Shown here piece after piece: positions 38,289-50,703 of a stretch of 64,000 bases of DNA. The notes under the pieces were generated by a model that saw only the letters and a program-made list of their open reading frames with translations, was not told the DNA's origin and ran no database searches. The stretch is from positions 62,001 through 126,000 of the forward strand of contig NZ_QPJM01000004.1 of the NCBI RefSeq assembly GCF_003337575.1. Reading direction: 5' to 3'. Origin of the DNA: Phyllobacterium bourgognense. GTDB lineage: Bacteria; Pseudomonadota; Alphaproteobacteria; Rhizobiales; Rhizobiaceae. The first letter of the stretch is position 1. Each line of letters opens with the position of its first letter. Made by a program: the position numbers and the translations under genes.

Positions 38289-39182
38289 ATGGCGGCATAC
38301 GCGCAATTTGCGAAGATGAACGGGCTTGGTAACGAAATCATCGTTGCCGATATGCGCGGGCGTGCGGACCGGATTACGGCTGACGCGGCTATCGCGCTCG
38401 ACCGGGATCCGGCGACCAAGTTCGACCAGATCATGGCCATTCACTCAGCCAGAACTGGCGGCACGGAAGCCTATATCGAGATTATCAATTCCGACGGCAG
38501 CCAGGCACAGGCCTGTGGCAATGGCATGCGCTGCGTGGTGCAGGCGCTGAGTTCCGAAACCGGCAAGCGTGAATTCACTTTCGAGACGATCGCCGGAATT
38601 CTGACTGCGCAGGAGCATCCTGACGGGCAAATCTCCGTCGACATGGGGACACCGCGCTTCGATTGGCAGGACATTCCCCTCGCGGAACCGTTTCACGATA
38701 CGCGCAGGATCGAATTGCAAATTGGGCCGATCGATGCGCCGGTCTTGCATTCGCCATCGGTCGCCAATATGGGCAATCCGCATGCGATCTTCTGGGTTGA
38801 CCAGGATGTGTGGACCTACGATCTCGAGCGGTTTGGACCGCTACTTGAAAACCATCCGATCTTCCCGGAACGCGCTAATATCTCGATCGCGCAGGTGACC
38901 AGCCGCAACGCCATTACCCTGCGTACATGGGAACGCGGTGCCGGTTTGACCAAGGCCTGCGGTTCTGCTGCCTGCGCCGCTGGTGTTTCCGCCGCGCGCA
39001 CCGGCCGTACCGAAAGGGTAGTAACGGTCACTGTGCCGGGCGGACCGCTATTGATCGAATGGCTTGAAAACGATCACGTGATCATGACGGGCCCGGCCGA
39101 ATGGGAATTTTCAGGATCGCTGAACCCCGCGACGGGAGCGTGGCATCGCGACGAAGCCAAATCTTCGCAGGGAGCGGCGTGA
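38289..39182 (+). CDS. dapF: Diaminopimelate epimerase
   Basis: A 297-residue PLP-independent racemase making meso-DAP for lysine and peptidoglycan. The two catalytic cysteines are in [11 protein letters not shown] (near residue 77) and [12 protein letters not shown] (near residue 224). [11 protein letters not shown] at the N-terminus is canonical. Its TGA overlaps the ATG of mtaB by one base. Confidence 0.96.
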   Translation: MAAYAQFAKMNGLGNEIIVADMRGRADRITADAAIALDRDPATKFDQIMAIHSARTGGTEAYIEIINSDGSQAQACGNGMRCVVQALSSETGKREFTFETIAGILTAQEHPDGQISVDMGTPRFDWQDIPLAEPFHDTRRIELQIGPIDAPVLHSPSVANMGNPHAIFWVDQDVWTYDLERFGPLLENHPIFPERANISIAQVTSRNAITLRTWERGAGLTKACGSAACAAGVSAARTGRTERVVTVTVPGGPLLIEWLENDHVIMTGPAEWEFSGSLNPATGAWHRDEAKSSQGAA

Positions 39183-40465
39183 TGGCTGTCGATGTCGTCA
39201 CTTTCGGATGCCGGCTCAATACATACGAGTCGGAGGTGATGAAGCGCGAGGCCGACGCGGCGGGTCTGGGCGCGCTTGAGGATGGCGCGATCATCTTCAA
39301 TACCTGCGCCGTTACCAGCGAAGCTGTGCGCCAGGCCCGGCAAGCCATCCGCAAGGCGCGCCGGAATAATCCGCAAGCGCGCATCATCGTTACCGGTTGC
39401 GCCGCTCAAACGGGCGCTGATGAATTTGCCGCCATGGGTGAGGTGGATCTCGTTCTCGGCAACGAGGAGAAGCTGAAATCCAACTCCTATCGCATGCTGC
39501 CGGATTTCGGCGTCAACCAGTTTGAAAAAGTGCGCGTCAACGACATCATGGAGGTGCGCGAGACCGCCTCGCATATGGTCGACGCCATCGAGGGTCGCGC
39601 GCGTGCTTTCGTTCAGGTGCAGAATGGCTGCGATCACCGCTGCACATTTTGCATTATCCCCTATGGCCGGGGTAACTCCCGCTCGGTGCCGATGGGCGGG
39701 GTCGTCGAACAGGTGAAGCGGCTCGTCGGCAACGGTTATAACGAAGTGGTGCTGACCGGCGTCGACATGACCAGCTATGGACCGGATCTTCCGGGAAACT
39801 TGCGGCTGGGCAAACTGGTGAAGACCGTACTCAAGGAGGTACCGGACTTGAAGCGGCTGCGCCTTTCCTCCATCGACTCAATCGAGGCCGACGAGGATTT
39901 GATGGAAGCGCTGGCCACCGAAAAACGTATGATGCCGCATCTGCATCTATCGTTGCAGTCCGGCGACAACCTGATTCTGAAGCGCATGAAGCGCCGCCAT
40001 CTGCGCGAAGACTCAATCGCGTTCTGCGAAAATGTCCGGAAGATTCGCCCGGATATCGTTTTTGGTGCGGATATTATCGCTGGTTTTCCGACCGAGACGG
40101 ACGAGATGTTCGAAAATTCTATCCGGATCGTCGAGGAGTGCGGGCTGACGCATCTGCATGTTTTTCCGTTCAGCCCGCGTGAAGGAACGCCTGCTGCGCG
40201 AATGCCGCAGCTTAACCGTCAGATCGGCAAGGCACGCGCGGCAAGGCTGCGAGCTGCCGGCGATACTGCCTATCACCATCACTTGCAAAGTCTCGTTGGC
40301 ACGACGCAAAAAATTCTCATCGAGCGCGAAGGCCTTGGCCGGACAGAGGGTTTCACTCTCGTTGGTGTCGATGACGGAGTGCCGGGCCATATCATCGAGC
40401 GCACGATCAATGGCCATGACAGCGACAAGCTATTGGCTAATGATAGTAGCCGGCGCGCGGCATAA
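39182..40465 (+). CDS. mtaB: tRNA t6A37 methylthiotransferase MtaB
   Basis: A 427-residue radical SAM methylthiotransferase converting t6A37 to ms2t6A37 in tRNA. N-terminal UPF0004 domain with three cluster cysteines (FGCRLNTYESE, NTCAVTSEAV, VTGCAAQ), the radical-SAM CDHRCTFCIIPYGRG near residue 157, and a C-terminal TRAM-like end. The sequence QVQNGCDHRCTFC and VTFGCRLN fit MtaB rather than MiaB. It is coupled to dapF and lies 23 bp upstream of ftsY. Confidence 0.95.
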   Translation: MAVDVVTFGCRLNTYESEVMKREADAAGLGALEDGAIIFNTCAVTSEAVRQARQAIRKARRNNPQARIIVTGCAAQTGADEFAAMGEVDLVLGNEEKLKSNSYRMLPDFGVNQFEKVRVNDIMEVRETASHMVDAIEGRARAFVQVQNGCDHRCTFCIIPYGRGNSRSVPMGGVVEQVKRLVGNGYNEVVLTGVDMTSYGPDLPGNLRLGKLVKTVLKEVPDLKRLRLSSIDSIEADEDLMEALATEKRMMPHLHLSLQSGDNLILKRMKRRHLREDSIAFCENVRKIRPDIVFGADIIAGFPTETDEMFENSIRIVEECGLTHLHVFPFSPREGTPAARMPQLNRQIGKARAARLRAAGDTAYHHHLQSLVGTTQKILIEREGLGRTEGFTLVGVDDGVPGHIIERTINGHDSDKLLANDSSRRAA

Positions 40466-40488
40466 TCTTAATCAGCAAAGCAGTTTTC

Positions 40489-41907
40489 ATGGCTCTGGGT
40501 TTCATCAAGAAGATATTCTCCTTCGGCAAAAAGGAGGTCGAAGAGGTTCCGGCTGACAAGCCCCTGGCCGAGCTTGACCAGCTATCGACCCCTGAGCAGC
40601 TTTATGAGGATACGACGGCACAGGAAGCCTTGAATGTTCCGGCCGAAACTATTCCTGCTGAGGCAGAACCGGTTGTCGAGGAACAGGATGCCTTCGAAGA
40701 GACGGCGGTAGAGCCTGAGTTACTTCAAGACATCGAACCTGTCGTCGTCGAACAGACCGAAATCATATCGCCGCCGGTCGATGAGTTCATCGAGGCCACG
40801 GATGAGATGGAGTCGCCGATGGGCGAGGCGGCGATCGAGCCGGTGGCGATCCCTGCCCCCGAAGCTCCCGCCCCAGAGGTTGAAGAAGCACCCGAACCTA
40901 TAATTGCGCCCAAGCCTTCAAAAGTGACGGTTAGCAAAACGGTGGAGGAAAAGCAGGTCGAAGTACCGATAGTGGCAGAACCGGCGGTACGTCTTTCCTG
41001 GTTCGAGCGCCTGCGCAAGGGGCTGTTCCGTTCCTCCCAGCAACTCGGCGATTCCATCGGCAGCATCTTCACGCGACGCAAGCTCGACGAAGATACACTG
41101 CAGGATCTGGAAGACGTGCTGATTCAGGCAGATCTCGGCATGGAGACCGCCATCCGCATCACTGGGGCCCTGAGCGCAACACGCTATGGCAAGGATATCA
41201 GCACAGAGGAAGTCCGCACCATCATGGCAGCGGAAATCGAGAAGGTGCTGGGCCCGGTGGCCAAGCCGCTGGAACTCGACCTTTCGCACAAACCACACGT
41301 CATCCTTGTTGTTGGGGTCAATGGCACCGGCAAGACCACCACGATAGGCAAGCTTGCCGCCAAGCTTACGGCAGGTGGCCTTAACGTCATGCTCGCCGCG
41401 GGTGACACGTTCCGGGCGGCGGCCATCGAACAGTTGCACATATGGGGCAAACGCACTGGCGCACCCGTCGTCTCCTCCAAGCTCGGCGCCGATGCGGCGG
41501 GGCTTGCCTTCGATGCGTGGAAACAGGCGAAGGAGGCCGGAAGCGACGTACTGATCATCGACACAGCCGGCCGTCTGCAGAACCGCGCCGAACTGATGGA
41601 CGAACTCGCGAAGATCGTTCGCGTGCTCGGCAAGAACGACCCGGAAGCACCGCATACGGTGTTGCAGACGCTCGATGCGACGACGGGGCAGAACGCGCTC
41701 AATCAGGTCGAGATTTTCAAGAATATTGCTGGCGTCAATGGTCTCGTGATGACCAAGCTTGACGGCACAGCACGTGGCGGCATCCTTGTCGCCATCTCGG
41801 CAAAACACAAATTGCCGGTCTACTTCATTGGTGTGGGCGAGCAGGTCGAAGACCTCGAACCCTTCGCCGCAAGCGATTTTGCCAAAGCCATCGCAGGAGT
41901 TGCATGA
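40489..41907 (+). CDS. ftsY: Signal recognition particle receptor FtsY
   Basis: A 472-residue SRP receptor GTPase. [15 protein letters not shown] is an amphipathic membrane-targeting helix; residues about 17-145 are an acidic Glu/Pro-rich A-domain; the NG domain follows with [45 protein letters not shown] and [10 protein letters not shown]. It docks ribosome-SRP complexes at the membrane. Its stop overlaps the ATG of the septation-protein gene. Confidence 0.97.
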   Translation: MALGFIKKIFSFGKKEVEEVPADKPLAELDQLSTPEQLYEDTTAQEALNVPAETIPAEAEPVVEEQDAFEETAVEPELLQDIEPVVVEQTEIISPPVDEFIEATDEMESPMGEAAIEPVAIPAPEAPAPEVEEAPEPIIAPKPSKVTVSKTVEEKQVEVPIVAEPAVRLSWFERLRKGLFRSSQQLGDSIGSIFTRRKLDEDTLQDLEDVLIQADLGMETAIRITGALSATRYGKDISTEEVRTIMAAEIEKVLGPVAKPLELDLSHKPHVILVVGVNGTGKTTTIGKLAAKLTAGGLNVMLAAGDTFRAAAIEQLHIWGKRTGAPVVSSKLGADAAGLAFDAWKQAKEAGSDVLIIDTAGRLQNRAELMDELAKIVRVLGKNDPEAPHTVLQTLDATTGQNALNQVEIFKNIAGVNGLVMTKLDGTARGGILVAISAKHKLPVYFIGVGEQVEDLEPFAASDFAKAIAGVA

Positions 41908-42590
41908 TGGAACAGCCCATATTCGAACGCGATCCATCTGATCCGGCAGCCAGAACTGACCTGGCGCGCAAGGAAATCAATCCGCTGCTCAAGCTGGTTC
42001 TGGAACTCGGCCCGCTGATGGTGTTCTTTTTCGCCAATGCGCGCGGCGAATGGTTGATCGAACGCTTTCCCGCCCTCTCCAATATTGGCGAGCCGATTTT
42101 CATCGCCACCGCCCTGTTCATGGCGGCAACGGCGATTGCACTTGCGGCCTCATGGATTCTGGTTCGCAGCCTGCCGATCATGCCGTTGATCTCCGGTATC
42201 GTCGTGCTGATCTTCGGGGCACTGACGCTATGGCTCCACAATGAAACTTTCATCAAGATGAAGCCGACCATCGTCAATGCATTGTTCGGGGTCATCCTGC
42301 TGGGCGGACTTTACTTCGGTAAATCCCTGCTCGGCTATGTCTTTGACAGTGCCTTCAAGCTGAATGCCGAGGGATGGCGCAAGCTGACGATGCGCTGGGG
42401 GATCTTCTTCATTTTCCTCGCGGTCCTGAATGAAGTTGTGTGGCGCAGCTTCTCGACCGATTTCTGGGTGGCGTTCAAGGTTTGGGGCACCATGCCGATT
42501 ACGCTGCTCTTCACCTTTGCGCAGATGCCGCTCGTGATGAAATATTCCATTGAGCCTGCAGCCGAGAAAGCGTCGAGCAAAGACCAATAA
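41904..42590 (+). CDS. yciB: Inner-membrane septation protein A (YciB/IspZ family)
   Basis: A 228-residue polytopic membrane protein with about five or six helices. [40 protein letters not shown] and [20 protein letters not shown] are family blocks. It is implicated in cell-envelope integrity and septation. Two ATGs in tandem overlap the ftsY stop; either can be the start. Confidence 0.92.
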   Translation: MMEQPIFERDPSDPAARTDLARKEINPLLKLVLELGPLMVFFFANARGEWLIERFPALSNIGEPIFIATALFMAATAIALAASWILVRSLPIMPLISGIVVLIFGALTLWLHNETFIKMKPTIVNALFGVILLGGLYFGKSLLGYVFDSAFKLNAEGWRKLTMRWGIFFIFLAVLNEVVWRSFSTDFWVAFKVWGTMPITLLFTFAQMPLVMKYSIEPAAEKASSKDQ

Positions 42591-42707
42591 GACCGCCACA
42601 ATCCGGCTGGAAAGGGTCATAATTTCCGCCTGATCACGACGAAATCCCGCCGCGATCCGTGCTCAAGAATCGGTGCATCCGCAACGAATCTTCAGAAGGC
42701 CCAATCC

Positions 42708-43127
42708 ATGAAAACGGTTCTCATCGTAATGACCCTGATGGGTTGCGACTGCGATGCGAAAATCTGCGAATATATAAAGACCGCAGATGCGGGCTGGACC
42801 AGTATCGAACGATGCAGAGCCGACCAGGAGAACCAGATTCGTCAGAACACGAAGGTCGACTATCCGTTGATCACCGCGACATGTACCGTGAAATCTGCTC
42901 CTGAATCAGTGGTCGCCGGCAGGTCTTTTACGGTTCCCGCTGCGGACCGGCCAATAGAGACGATTGCCCTTGGCACGCCTATTGTTGCGCCGGTCACGGT
43001 CGCGACTAAAACGACATTCGGCTATCGGATGATCACTGTTCCGCTCACCCACGCCTATGACAGTACGGCGACGGCCGCAACAAGAGCCGCGGGCTGGGTA
43101 CGGCGCTATGCCATGCTGGAAAACTGA
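42708..43127 (+). CDS. Conserved hypothetical protein
   Basis: A 139-residue protein I cannot name. It starts MKTVLIVMTLMGCDCDAKIC, with cysteines at 13, 15 and 20 and two more at 36 and 59, and a short hydrophobic N-terminus that could be a weak signal or the first beta strand. The start ATG is preceded by GAAGGCCCAATCC. It converges with ccmG, 7 bp apart. Confidence 0.65.
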   Translation: MKTVLIVMTLMGCDCDAKICEYIKTADAGWTSIERCRADQENQIRQNTKVDYPLITATCTVKSAPESVVAGRSFTVPAADRPIETIALGTPIVAPVTVATKTTFGYRMITVPLTHAYDSTATAATRAAGWVRRYAMLEN

Positions 43128-43134
43128 AAGACCT

Positions 43135-43734
43135 TTATTTCGCCTTTAGCGCTGCCTCAACGGCAGGCATGACATCGTCGCGGATCGAGTCTTCCGTCAA
43201 AGGTCCGACATGCTTGTAGGCGACGATTCCGTCCTTGCCGACAAGGAAGGTTTCCGGCACGCCATATACGCCCCACTCGATTGCGGCCCGGCCGTTCATG
43301 TCGGCTCCGATGGCGGCGTAGGGATTGCCGAGTTCGTCGAGGAAGCCGAGGACGTTCTCGTTTTTATCCTTGTAGTTCAACCCGGTGAGCCGAAACCGCT
43401 TGTCTTCACCCAATTGCATGAGCAGCGGGTGTTCGACACGGCAGGGCACACACCAGGAACCAAAAACGTTGACGAGCGTGACCTGCCCCTTGAAGGCTGC
43501 CGGATCGAGCCCAGGAACCGGCTGGCCATCCTTTTGTAAGCCACTCACGGCAGGCAGCGACACATTGGGAGCGGGTTTGCCAATCAGCGCAGACGGAATG
43601 ACCGATTCATCGCGGCCCGACGCAAGCTGGAATGCGAAAACAGCGGCTAGGGCGGCAAACAGGATAAGCGGCAGGAAGACAAAGAACAGGCTGCGCTTTC
43701 GTGGAGCCTTTTCGACTTGCTCCTGCCCCGTCAC
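43135..43734 (-). CDS. ccmG: Thiol:disulfide interchange protein CcmG/DsbE
   Basis: A 199-residue membrane-anchored thioredoxin that reduces apocytochrome c for haem ligation. N-terminal membrane helix at residues 17-37; the thioredoxin active site is SWCVPCRVEHP; the Glu/acidic GVYGVPETFLV segment marks CcmG. The start is GTG (43732-43734), overlapping the ccmD stop in GTGA. It ends the ccmABCDG cluster. Confidence 0.95.
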   Translation of the reverse strand: MTGQEQVEKAPRKRSLFFVFLPLILFAALAAVFAFQLASGRDESVIPSALIGKPAPNVSLPAVSGLQKDGQPVPGLDPAAFKGQVTLVNVFGSWCVPCRVEHPLLMQLGEDKRFRLTGLNYKDKNENVLGFLDELGNPYAAIGADMNGRAAIEWGVYGVPETFLVGKDGIVAYKHVGPLTEDSIRDDVMPAVEAALKAK

Positions 43735-43904
43735 GATGCGTTATCCATCTTCGTCTCGGACCTGCGACGCACTCCGCGCGATTCCAGTTCCTGCAGCGCC
43801 TGACGCTGGCTGCGTTGATCGATGAAAATCCATCCGATCAAGGCAGCAAGGACGATGATGGCAGCGCCATAGGAGGCAAGCACGAAACCGGTATGGCTCA
43901 TCAT
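43731..43904 (-). CDS. ccmD: Haem exporter protein CcmD
   Basis: A 57-residue small membrane protein, translated from the minus strand. It starts M-M-S-H-T-G-F-V and has one helix (VLASYGAAIIVLAALIGWIF) followed by a basic tail with Q-R-S-Q-R-Q-A-L-Q-E-L-E, as typical for CcmD, which helps release haem-CcmE from CcmABC. The start overlaps the ccmC stop in ATGA, and the stop overlaps the GTG start of ccmG. Confidence 0.9.
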   Translation of the reverse strand: MMSHTGFVLASYGAAIIVLAALIGWIFIDQRSQRQALQELESRGVRRRSETKMDNAS

Positions 43905-44668
43905 GACACTGTTCCCCGATCTGCGCTACGGGCAGCAACGCGGCGCATCGCCGTGACGCGGCGACGCCAGATTTCGTTGCGCATTGCCATCATATGCAAC
44001 GTGAAAAATAGCAGGGTGAAACCGATTGCCATGACCAGCAGTGGCTTGAGATAGGACGGGTCGAGAGTTGAGCCACCCATGCGCAGCACTGACGCAGGCT
44101 GATGCAGCGTGTTCCACCAGTCGACCGAAAACTTGATGATCGGAATATTGATGAAGCCGACAAGGGTTAGGATAGCCGTGGCCTTTGCCGATTTTGCCGG
44201 GTCATCCATGGCGCGGGTAAGCGCGATGATCCCGAGATACATCAGAAACAGGACAAAAACGGAGATGAGCCGCGCATCCCAGACCCACCACGTGCCCCAC
44301 ATCGGCTTACCCCAAAGTGAGCCGGTAATCAGCGCCAAAGCAGTGAAGACAGCACCGATCGGCGCCGCAGCCTTGGCGGAGACATCGGCCAGCGGGTGGC
44401 GCCATACGAGTGTTCCGAGCGCCGCGACGCTCATGATCGTGTAACACATCATCGAAAGCCAGGCGAAAGGCACGTGGATGAACATGATCTTGACGGTCGA
44501 GCCTTGCTGGTAATCGTCGGGCGCGTTCATCGACATCCAGAAGCCGATGGCCAGCACGAGAACGGTAAGTCCGCCAAGCCACGGCAGAATGCCACCTGCC
44601 AGGCTCAAAAACCGCGTAGGGTTGGCCAGGTCGATCCATCGTCCGGTCTTGGATACTGCGTCACTCAT
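43901..44668 (-). CDS. ccmC: Haem exporter permease CcmC
   Basis: A 255-residue polytopic membrane protein with six helices. The tryptophan-rich haem-handling motif is WGKPMWGTWWVWDARL; flanking histidines are in MFIHVPFAW and NTLHQPASV. It loads haem on CcmE. ATG at 44668 was preferred; a GTG directly upstream is also open. It lies 47 bp downstream of ccmB. Confidence 0.95.
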   Translation of the reverse strand: MSDAVSKTGRWIDLANPTRFLSLAGGILPWLGGLTVLVLAIGFWMSMNAPDDYQQGSTVKIMFIHVPFAWLSMMCYTIMSVAALGTLVWRHPLADVSAKAAAPIGAVFTALALITGSLWGKPMWGTWWVWDARLISVFVLFLMYLGIIALTRAMDDPAKSAKATAILTLVGFINIPIIKFSVDWWNTLHQPASVLRMGGSTLDPSYLKPLLVMAIGFTLLFFTLHMMAMRNEIWRRRVTAMRRVAARSADRGTVS

Positions 44669-44715
44669 CACATACTCTTAGCTTTCTGATGCCCGTTTCG
44701 CAATTCATCACGCCG

Positions 44716-45381
44716 TCAATCGGCTGAAGACCTCAACGCCGCTGCGGCGGCTATTGGACCCAGCACTGCAAAGAACAGCGTAATCGCAGCAAGAATAAGG
44801 AAAGGTGCCAGAAACGGTGCGGGATCTTCAACTGCGCCATAGGACGCAGACACGCCGAAAATCAGCACCGGTATCGTCAGCGGCAGGATGATCACAGAAA
44901 CCAAAAGACCGCCCCGCGGCAGCGAAACCGCCACCGCAGCGCCAACAGCGCCGATCAGCGTGATCGCCGGCGTGCCAACCAGAAGGGTCAAAGCGGTCGC
45001 ACCAATGGCCGCGGCCTCCATGTTCATGAAGAGCCCAAGCAGCGGCGAGGCAATGACCAATGGCAAGACGCTGACTGTCCAATGCGCCAGACATTTGATC
45101 AGGATTGTAAGTGGAAGCATGTGCCGGTCCGACGCCATGATCAAGAGATCGAGCGAGCCATCATCACGATCCGCCTGAAACAGGCGGTCGAGGCCAAGCA
45201 AGGTCGCAAGCAGCGCTCCGATCCACAACATGGCCGCCCCAATACGGGAAAGCAGCTTCAGATCGGGCCCCACGCCAAAGGGGACGACGGCAATTACCGC
45301 CAGAAAGAACAGGATTCCAACCAACGCGCCGCCGCCAGCGCGCAAGCCCAGTCGAACGTCGCGAAGGAACAATGCGCCCAT
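44716..45381 (-). CDS. ccmB: Haem exporter permease CcmB
   Basis: A 221-residue membrane protein with six helices. The N-terminal FLRDVRLGLRAGGG and the FQADRDDGSLDLLIMA segment are characteristic of CcmB. It forms the CcmAB ABC transporter needed to release holo-CcmE. The ATG overlaps the stop of ccmA (TAATG). Confidence 0.94.
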   Translation of the reverse strand: MGALFLRDVRLGLRAGGGALVGILFFLAVIAVVPFGVGPDLKLLSRIGAAMLWIGALLATLLGLDRLFQADRDDGSLDLLIMASDRHMLPLTILIKCLAHWTVSVLPLVIASPLLGLFMNMEAAAIGATALTLLVGTPAITLIGAVGAAVAVSLPRGGLLVSVIILPLTIPVLIFGVSASYGAVEDPAPFLAPFLILAAITLFFAVLGPIAAAAALRSSAD

Positions 45382-45989
45382 TACGCGGCTGCTCCCAAGG
45401 CCAATTCCTTCGATCCCTCAAGCCCCAGTGGCAAATGGGTCGCTGCAACTATAATTCCGCCGCTTGTCAGGTGTCCGCGCATAAGTCCGGTGAACTGCGT
45501 CTCAGATGCTTTGTCCAACCCGGCGGTTGGCTCATCCAGAAGCCACACCGGCCGGTCGCTGACAAGAAGCCGGGCGATGCTCACACGGCGTTTTTGTCCG
45601 GTCGAAAGATAGCCAAAAGGCAGGTGACCAATTTCACCAAGACTGACATAGTCGAGCGCTTCGGCAATCGAATACTGACCCTGTCCGTTGAACGATTGCC
45701 AGAAATGCAGGTTTTCACCAACGCTGAGGACCGGCTTCATGGCATTGAGGTGGCCAAGATAATGAGCGGCTGCGGTGAGCCCCTCAAACGCGGCTGGCGC
45801 ACCCTCGAGCCGAAGCATTCCTTCCGCCTGGACAAGCAGACCTGCGATAATTCGAAGCAGGGTCGATTTACCTGAACCATTGGGCCCGGTCACCATAAGG
45901 GCTTCACCGGAGGAAACAGCAAAGTGAAGACCGGAAAACAACAGTTCTCCTCCCCGTTCACCACCCAAATTCTCGGCGATTAACCGCAT
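45381..45989 (-). CDS. ccmA: Haem exporter ATP-binding protein CcmA
   Basis: A 202-residue ABC ATPase. Walker A GPNGSGKSTLL near residue 34, signature LSTGQKRRVSIARLL near 124, and Walker B VWLLDEPTAGLD. First gene of ccmABCDG. The haem chaperone ccmE and lyase ccmF/H genes are not in the window, so the maturation system is split between loci. Confidence 0.94.
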   Translation of the reverse strand: MRLIAENLGGERGGELLFSGLHFAVSSGEALMVTGPNGSGKSTLLRIIAGLLVQAEGMLRLEGAPAAFEGLTAAAHYLGHLNAMKPVLSVGENLHFWQSFNGQGQYSIAEALDYVSLGEIGHLPFGYLSTGQKRRVSIARLLVSDRPVWLLDEPTAGLDKASETQFTGLMRGHLTSGGIIVAATHLPLGLEGSKELALGAAA

Positions 45990-46230
45990 GACCGATCCGC
46001 TTTTTGGTACTTGTGAAACGCCACGTGATTATTTCGACGCAGCACACAATTTAGACTAATTCCGGTCTGGCACAGATCAGCGAAAAACTCTATATAGCTC
46101 ACAACCATGCCAGCGGTCGGCGTGGAAACCATTTTGGCCGATCTCGATACGGGTTCATTGGACCTGTTGCGGGACGGACAGCGGAAATGACTGCACCCGC
46201 ACCTTAGCGCGTCCTTGAAACGCGGCAAAG

Positions 46231-46271
46231 GCGTTCGTCCCGGGTTTAGGCCTCAGCATAAGGACGAACGC
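46231..46271 (+). promoter_or_regulatory. Hairpin masking the acnA ribosome binding site
   Basis: GCGTTCGTCC (46231-46240) pairs perfectly with GGACGAACGC (46262-46271) across a 21-nt loop. The SD AAGGA at 46260-46264 lies partly in the right arm, 11 nt before the ATG at 46276. In the mRNA this would lower initiation unless opened. Confidence 0.5.
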
Positions 46272-46275
46272 AACA

Positions 46276-48963
<2,688 letters not shown>

Positions 48964-49160
48964 ACGTTAAGGATAATGTGAAATGGATGGTCGCCGGGAA
49001 ACCGGCGGCCTTTCGACCAGAGCCTCGGGATCTAAGGCAAGACGAAACGTGATCGAATTCACCTCAAAGTGACTTCCTGTTGAAACGATCGGCTCCTATC
49101 AATCTTCTGACAATGAAATGACAAATAAGAACTAAAAAACTCGGGAAGAAAATAACTGCC

Positions 49161-49934
49161 TTGCCCCTGCGCACCCTATCCAGACGCATTGTAATCAGCG
49201 CACCGTTCGTGGCAGCAGTGGCCTATGTGCTGCCTGTCTATGCGGGGGATTCTGGCCAGCAACCAGAAGGTGTCGTCGAGCTTTATACGTCTCAAGGCTG
49301 TGGATCATGCCCCCCGGCGGATGCGGTGCTGAAGTCGCTTGCTACGGAAGGAAAGGTTGTCGCGCTGGCCTTCCACGTGGATTATTGGGACTACCGCGGC
49401 TGGAGGGATAGCCTAGCCGTACCCGAAAACACCGACCGTCAGAATGCATATCGTACCGCGCTGGGATTGAACGGTGTTTATACGCCGCAGGTGATCATCA
49501 ATGGCCGGGAGCATATGAACGGTCAGGATGGCCAGAAGATTCGCAGGCGTATTGCAGAAACGCGTAACACACCGACTGGGCTTACCATCCCCGTATCCAT
49601 CGAAAAGGCCGCGCAGGACCGGCTGTTGATCGACATAGGTTCAGGCCCATCAGCAACCAATCCGGTTCGGGTTCTGCTGGCCTATTTTAATCGGGAGAGT
49701 ATCATCACCATTCCCGATGGCGAGAATGTTGGGCGCAAGGTCAATTACGCCAATAGTGTACGCGCGATGGAGACGGTCGGCATGTGGGATGGAACGGCGC
49801 AGAAGATCGAAATCCCGCTAAGTGAGATCGCCAGCAAGAAAGCGTCCGGCTGCGCGGTGCTGCTGCAGGAGATGCTGGGTGAAGGCAAGCCAGGCCCTAT
49901 CATCGGCGCCTCCATTATTGCCGCGAAACCCTAG
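49161..49934 (+). CDS. DUF1223 thioredoxin-like exported protein
   Basis: A 257-residue protein. It appears to start at TTG 49161, since no ATG exists between the upstream stop (49119-49121) and the signal peptide; GGGAAG lies about 14 nt upstream. Residues 1-28 are a signal peptide. The thioredoxin-like site is ELYTSQGCGSCPPADAVL with the CGSC motif; VYTPQVIINGRE corresponds to the cis-Pro loop. Function in redox homeostasis of the periplasm is inferred. Confidence 0.86.
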   Translation: MPLRTLSRRIVISAPFVAAVAYVLPVYAGDSGQQPEGVVELYTSQGCGSCPPADAVLKSLATEGKVVALAFHVDYWDYRGWRDSLAVPENTDRQNAYRTALGLNGVYTPQVIINGREHMNGQDGQKIRRRIAETRNTPTGLTIPVSIEKAAQDRLLIDIGSGPSATNPVRVLLAYFNRESIITIPDGENVGRKVNYANSVRAMETVGMWDGTAQKIEIPLSEIASKKASGCAVLLQEMLGEGKPGPIIGASIIAAKP

Positions 49935-50315
49935 AGCACCCAGAAAAACAGGCCGGATAAATCCGGCCTGAGTATTGGGGCATGTTGCTTAGGGAGACTT
50001 GTCGGGCTCAACCCGGGCAACCCGTTGGGCGGGGGGCTTGGGGTTTTCGGATTGCTTCGAGAAAGAGGCCGGTCTCCGACAACATGCGATTGATGTTGGG
50101 TGTCGAATCCGGCGGCAATGCGAACAGATAATGGCGAGAATGTGTCAACCTATCACCATTGAATTCACGACGTATTGCTTTGTGAGAAAGCCCACAAAAC
50201 AGTTCGTAAGCAGCGGTATCGAACAGCTCCCATAACTCCGGACTTGTAAATTGACACGGATCAGGCCAACTTATGTCATCCACGTGACACAACAGTTCTC
50301 AAAGGCGGTTGATTG
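49935..50315. other. Gap between DUF1223 and DUF2794 genes
   Basis: It holds a terminator and one uncertain minus-strand frame (50008-50292, 94 codons; no recognisable domain, weak start context). On the minus strand the hairpin at 49949-49970 would follow that frame, which is the only argument for a gene. I do not annotate it as CDS. Confidence 0.35.
49949..49970 (-). terminator. Hairpin with T-run on the minus strand
   Basis: Stem CAGGCCGGA/TCCGGCCTG. On the minus strand TTTTTCTGGG follows at once, while on the plus strand there is no T-run. It thus suits leftward transcription better than the DUF1223 gene. Confidence 0.6.
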
Positions 50316-50687
50316 ATGGACAGCAATGCAGGTGGCGACGAATCGCAACAGCAGGCTAAACTTATCTCCCTTACCCGTAACAACGATTTGCCCGTAACCT
50401 TCAACCGGCGCGAACTCGATCAGATCCTAGGAATATATGGTTTCATGGTATCTGCCGGTGAATGGCGGGACTATGCCATCGATCATTTGATGGACCGGGC
50501 AGTCTTTTCGATCTTCCGGCGAACCAGTGAAGTACCGATGTTCCGGATAGAGAAAAACCCCAGGCTTGCGCGCAAGCAAGGCGCGTACAGTGTCATTGCT
50601 GCCAGTGGCCTCATTCTCAAGCGCGGACAGGAACTCGATCGGGTACTAAGGATTTTCGACAAGAGCCTGAGGGTCGTACGGAGTTAG
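50316..50687 (+). CDS. DUF2794 family protein
   Basis: A 123-residue protein. LPVTFNRRELDQILGIYGFM, AAGEWRDYAID-like SAGEWRDYAIDHLMDRAVFS, FRIEKNPRLARKQGAYSVI and the RVLRIFDKSLR end match the DUF2794 family found in alphaproteobacteria; function unknown. The ATG follows AAGGCGG; a TTG one codon earlier is also possible. It converges with the acetyltransferase gene, 16 bp apart. Confidence 0.85.
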   Translation: MDSNAGGDESQQQAKLISLTRNNDLPVTFNRRELDQILGIYGFMVSAGEWRDYAIDHLMDRAVFSIFRRTSEVPMFRIEKNPRLARKQGAYSVIAASGLILKRGQELDRVLRIFDKSLRVVRS

Positions 50688-50703
50688 GGTCCTGACTTAG
50701 CGC

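Noticed and set aside
50008-50292. 94-codon minus-strand gene
   Set aside because: No domain and a weak start; kept only as a finding because of the leftward terminator.
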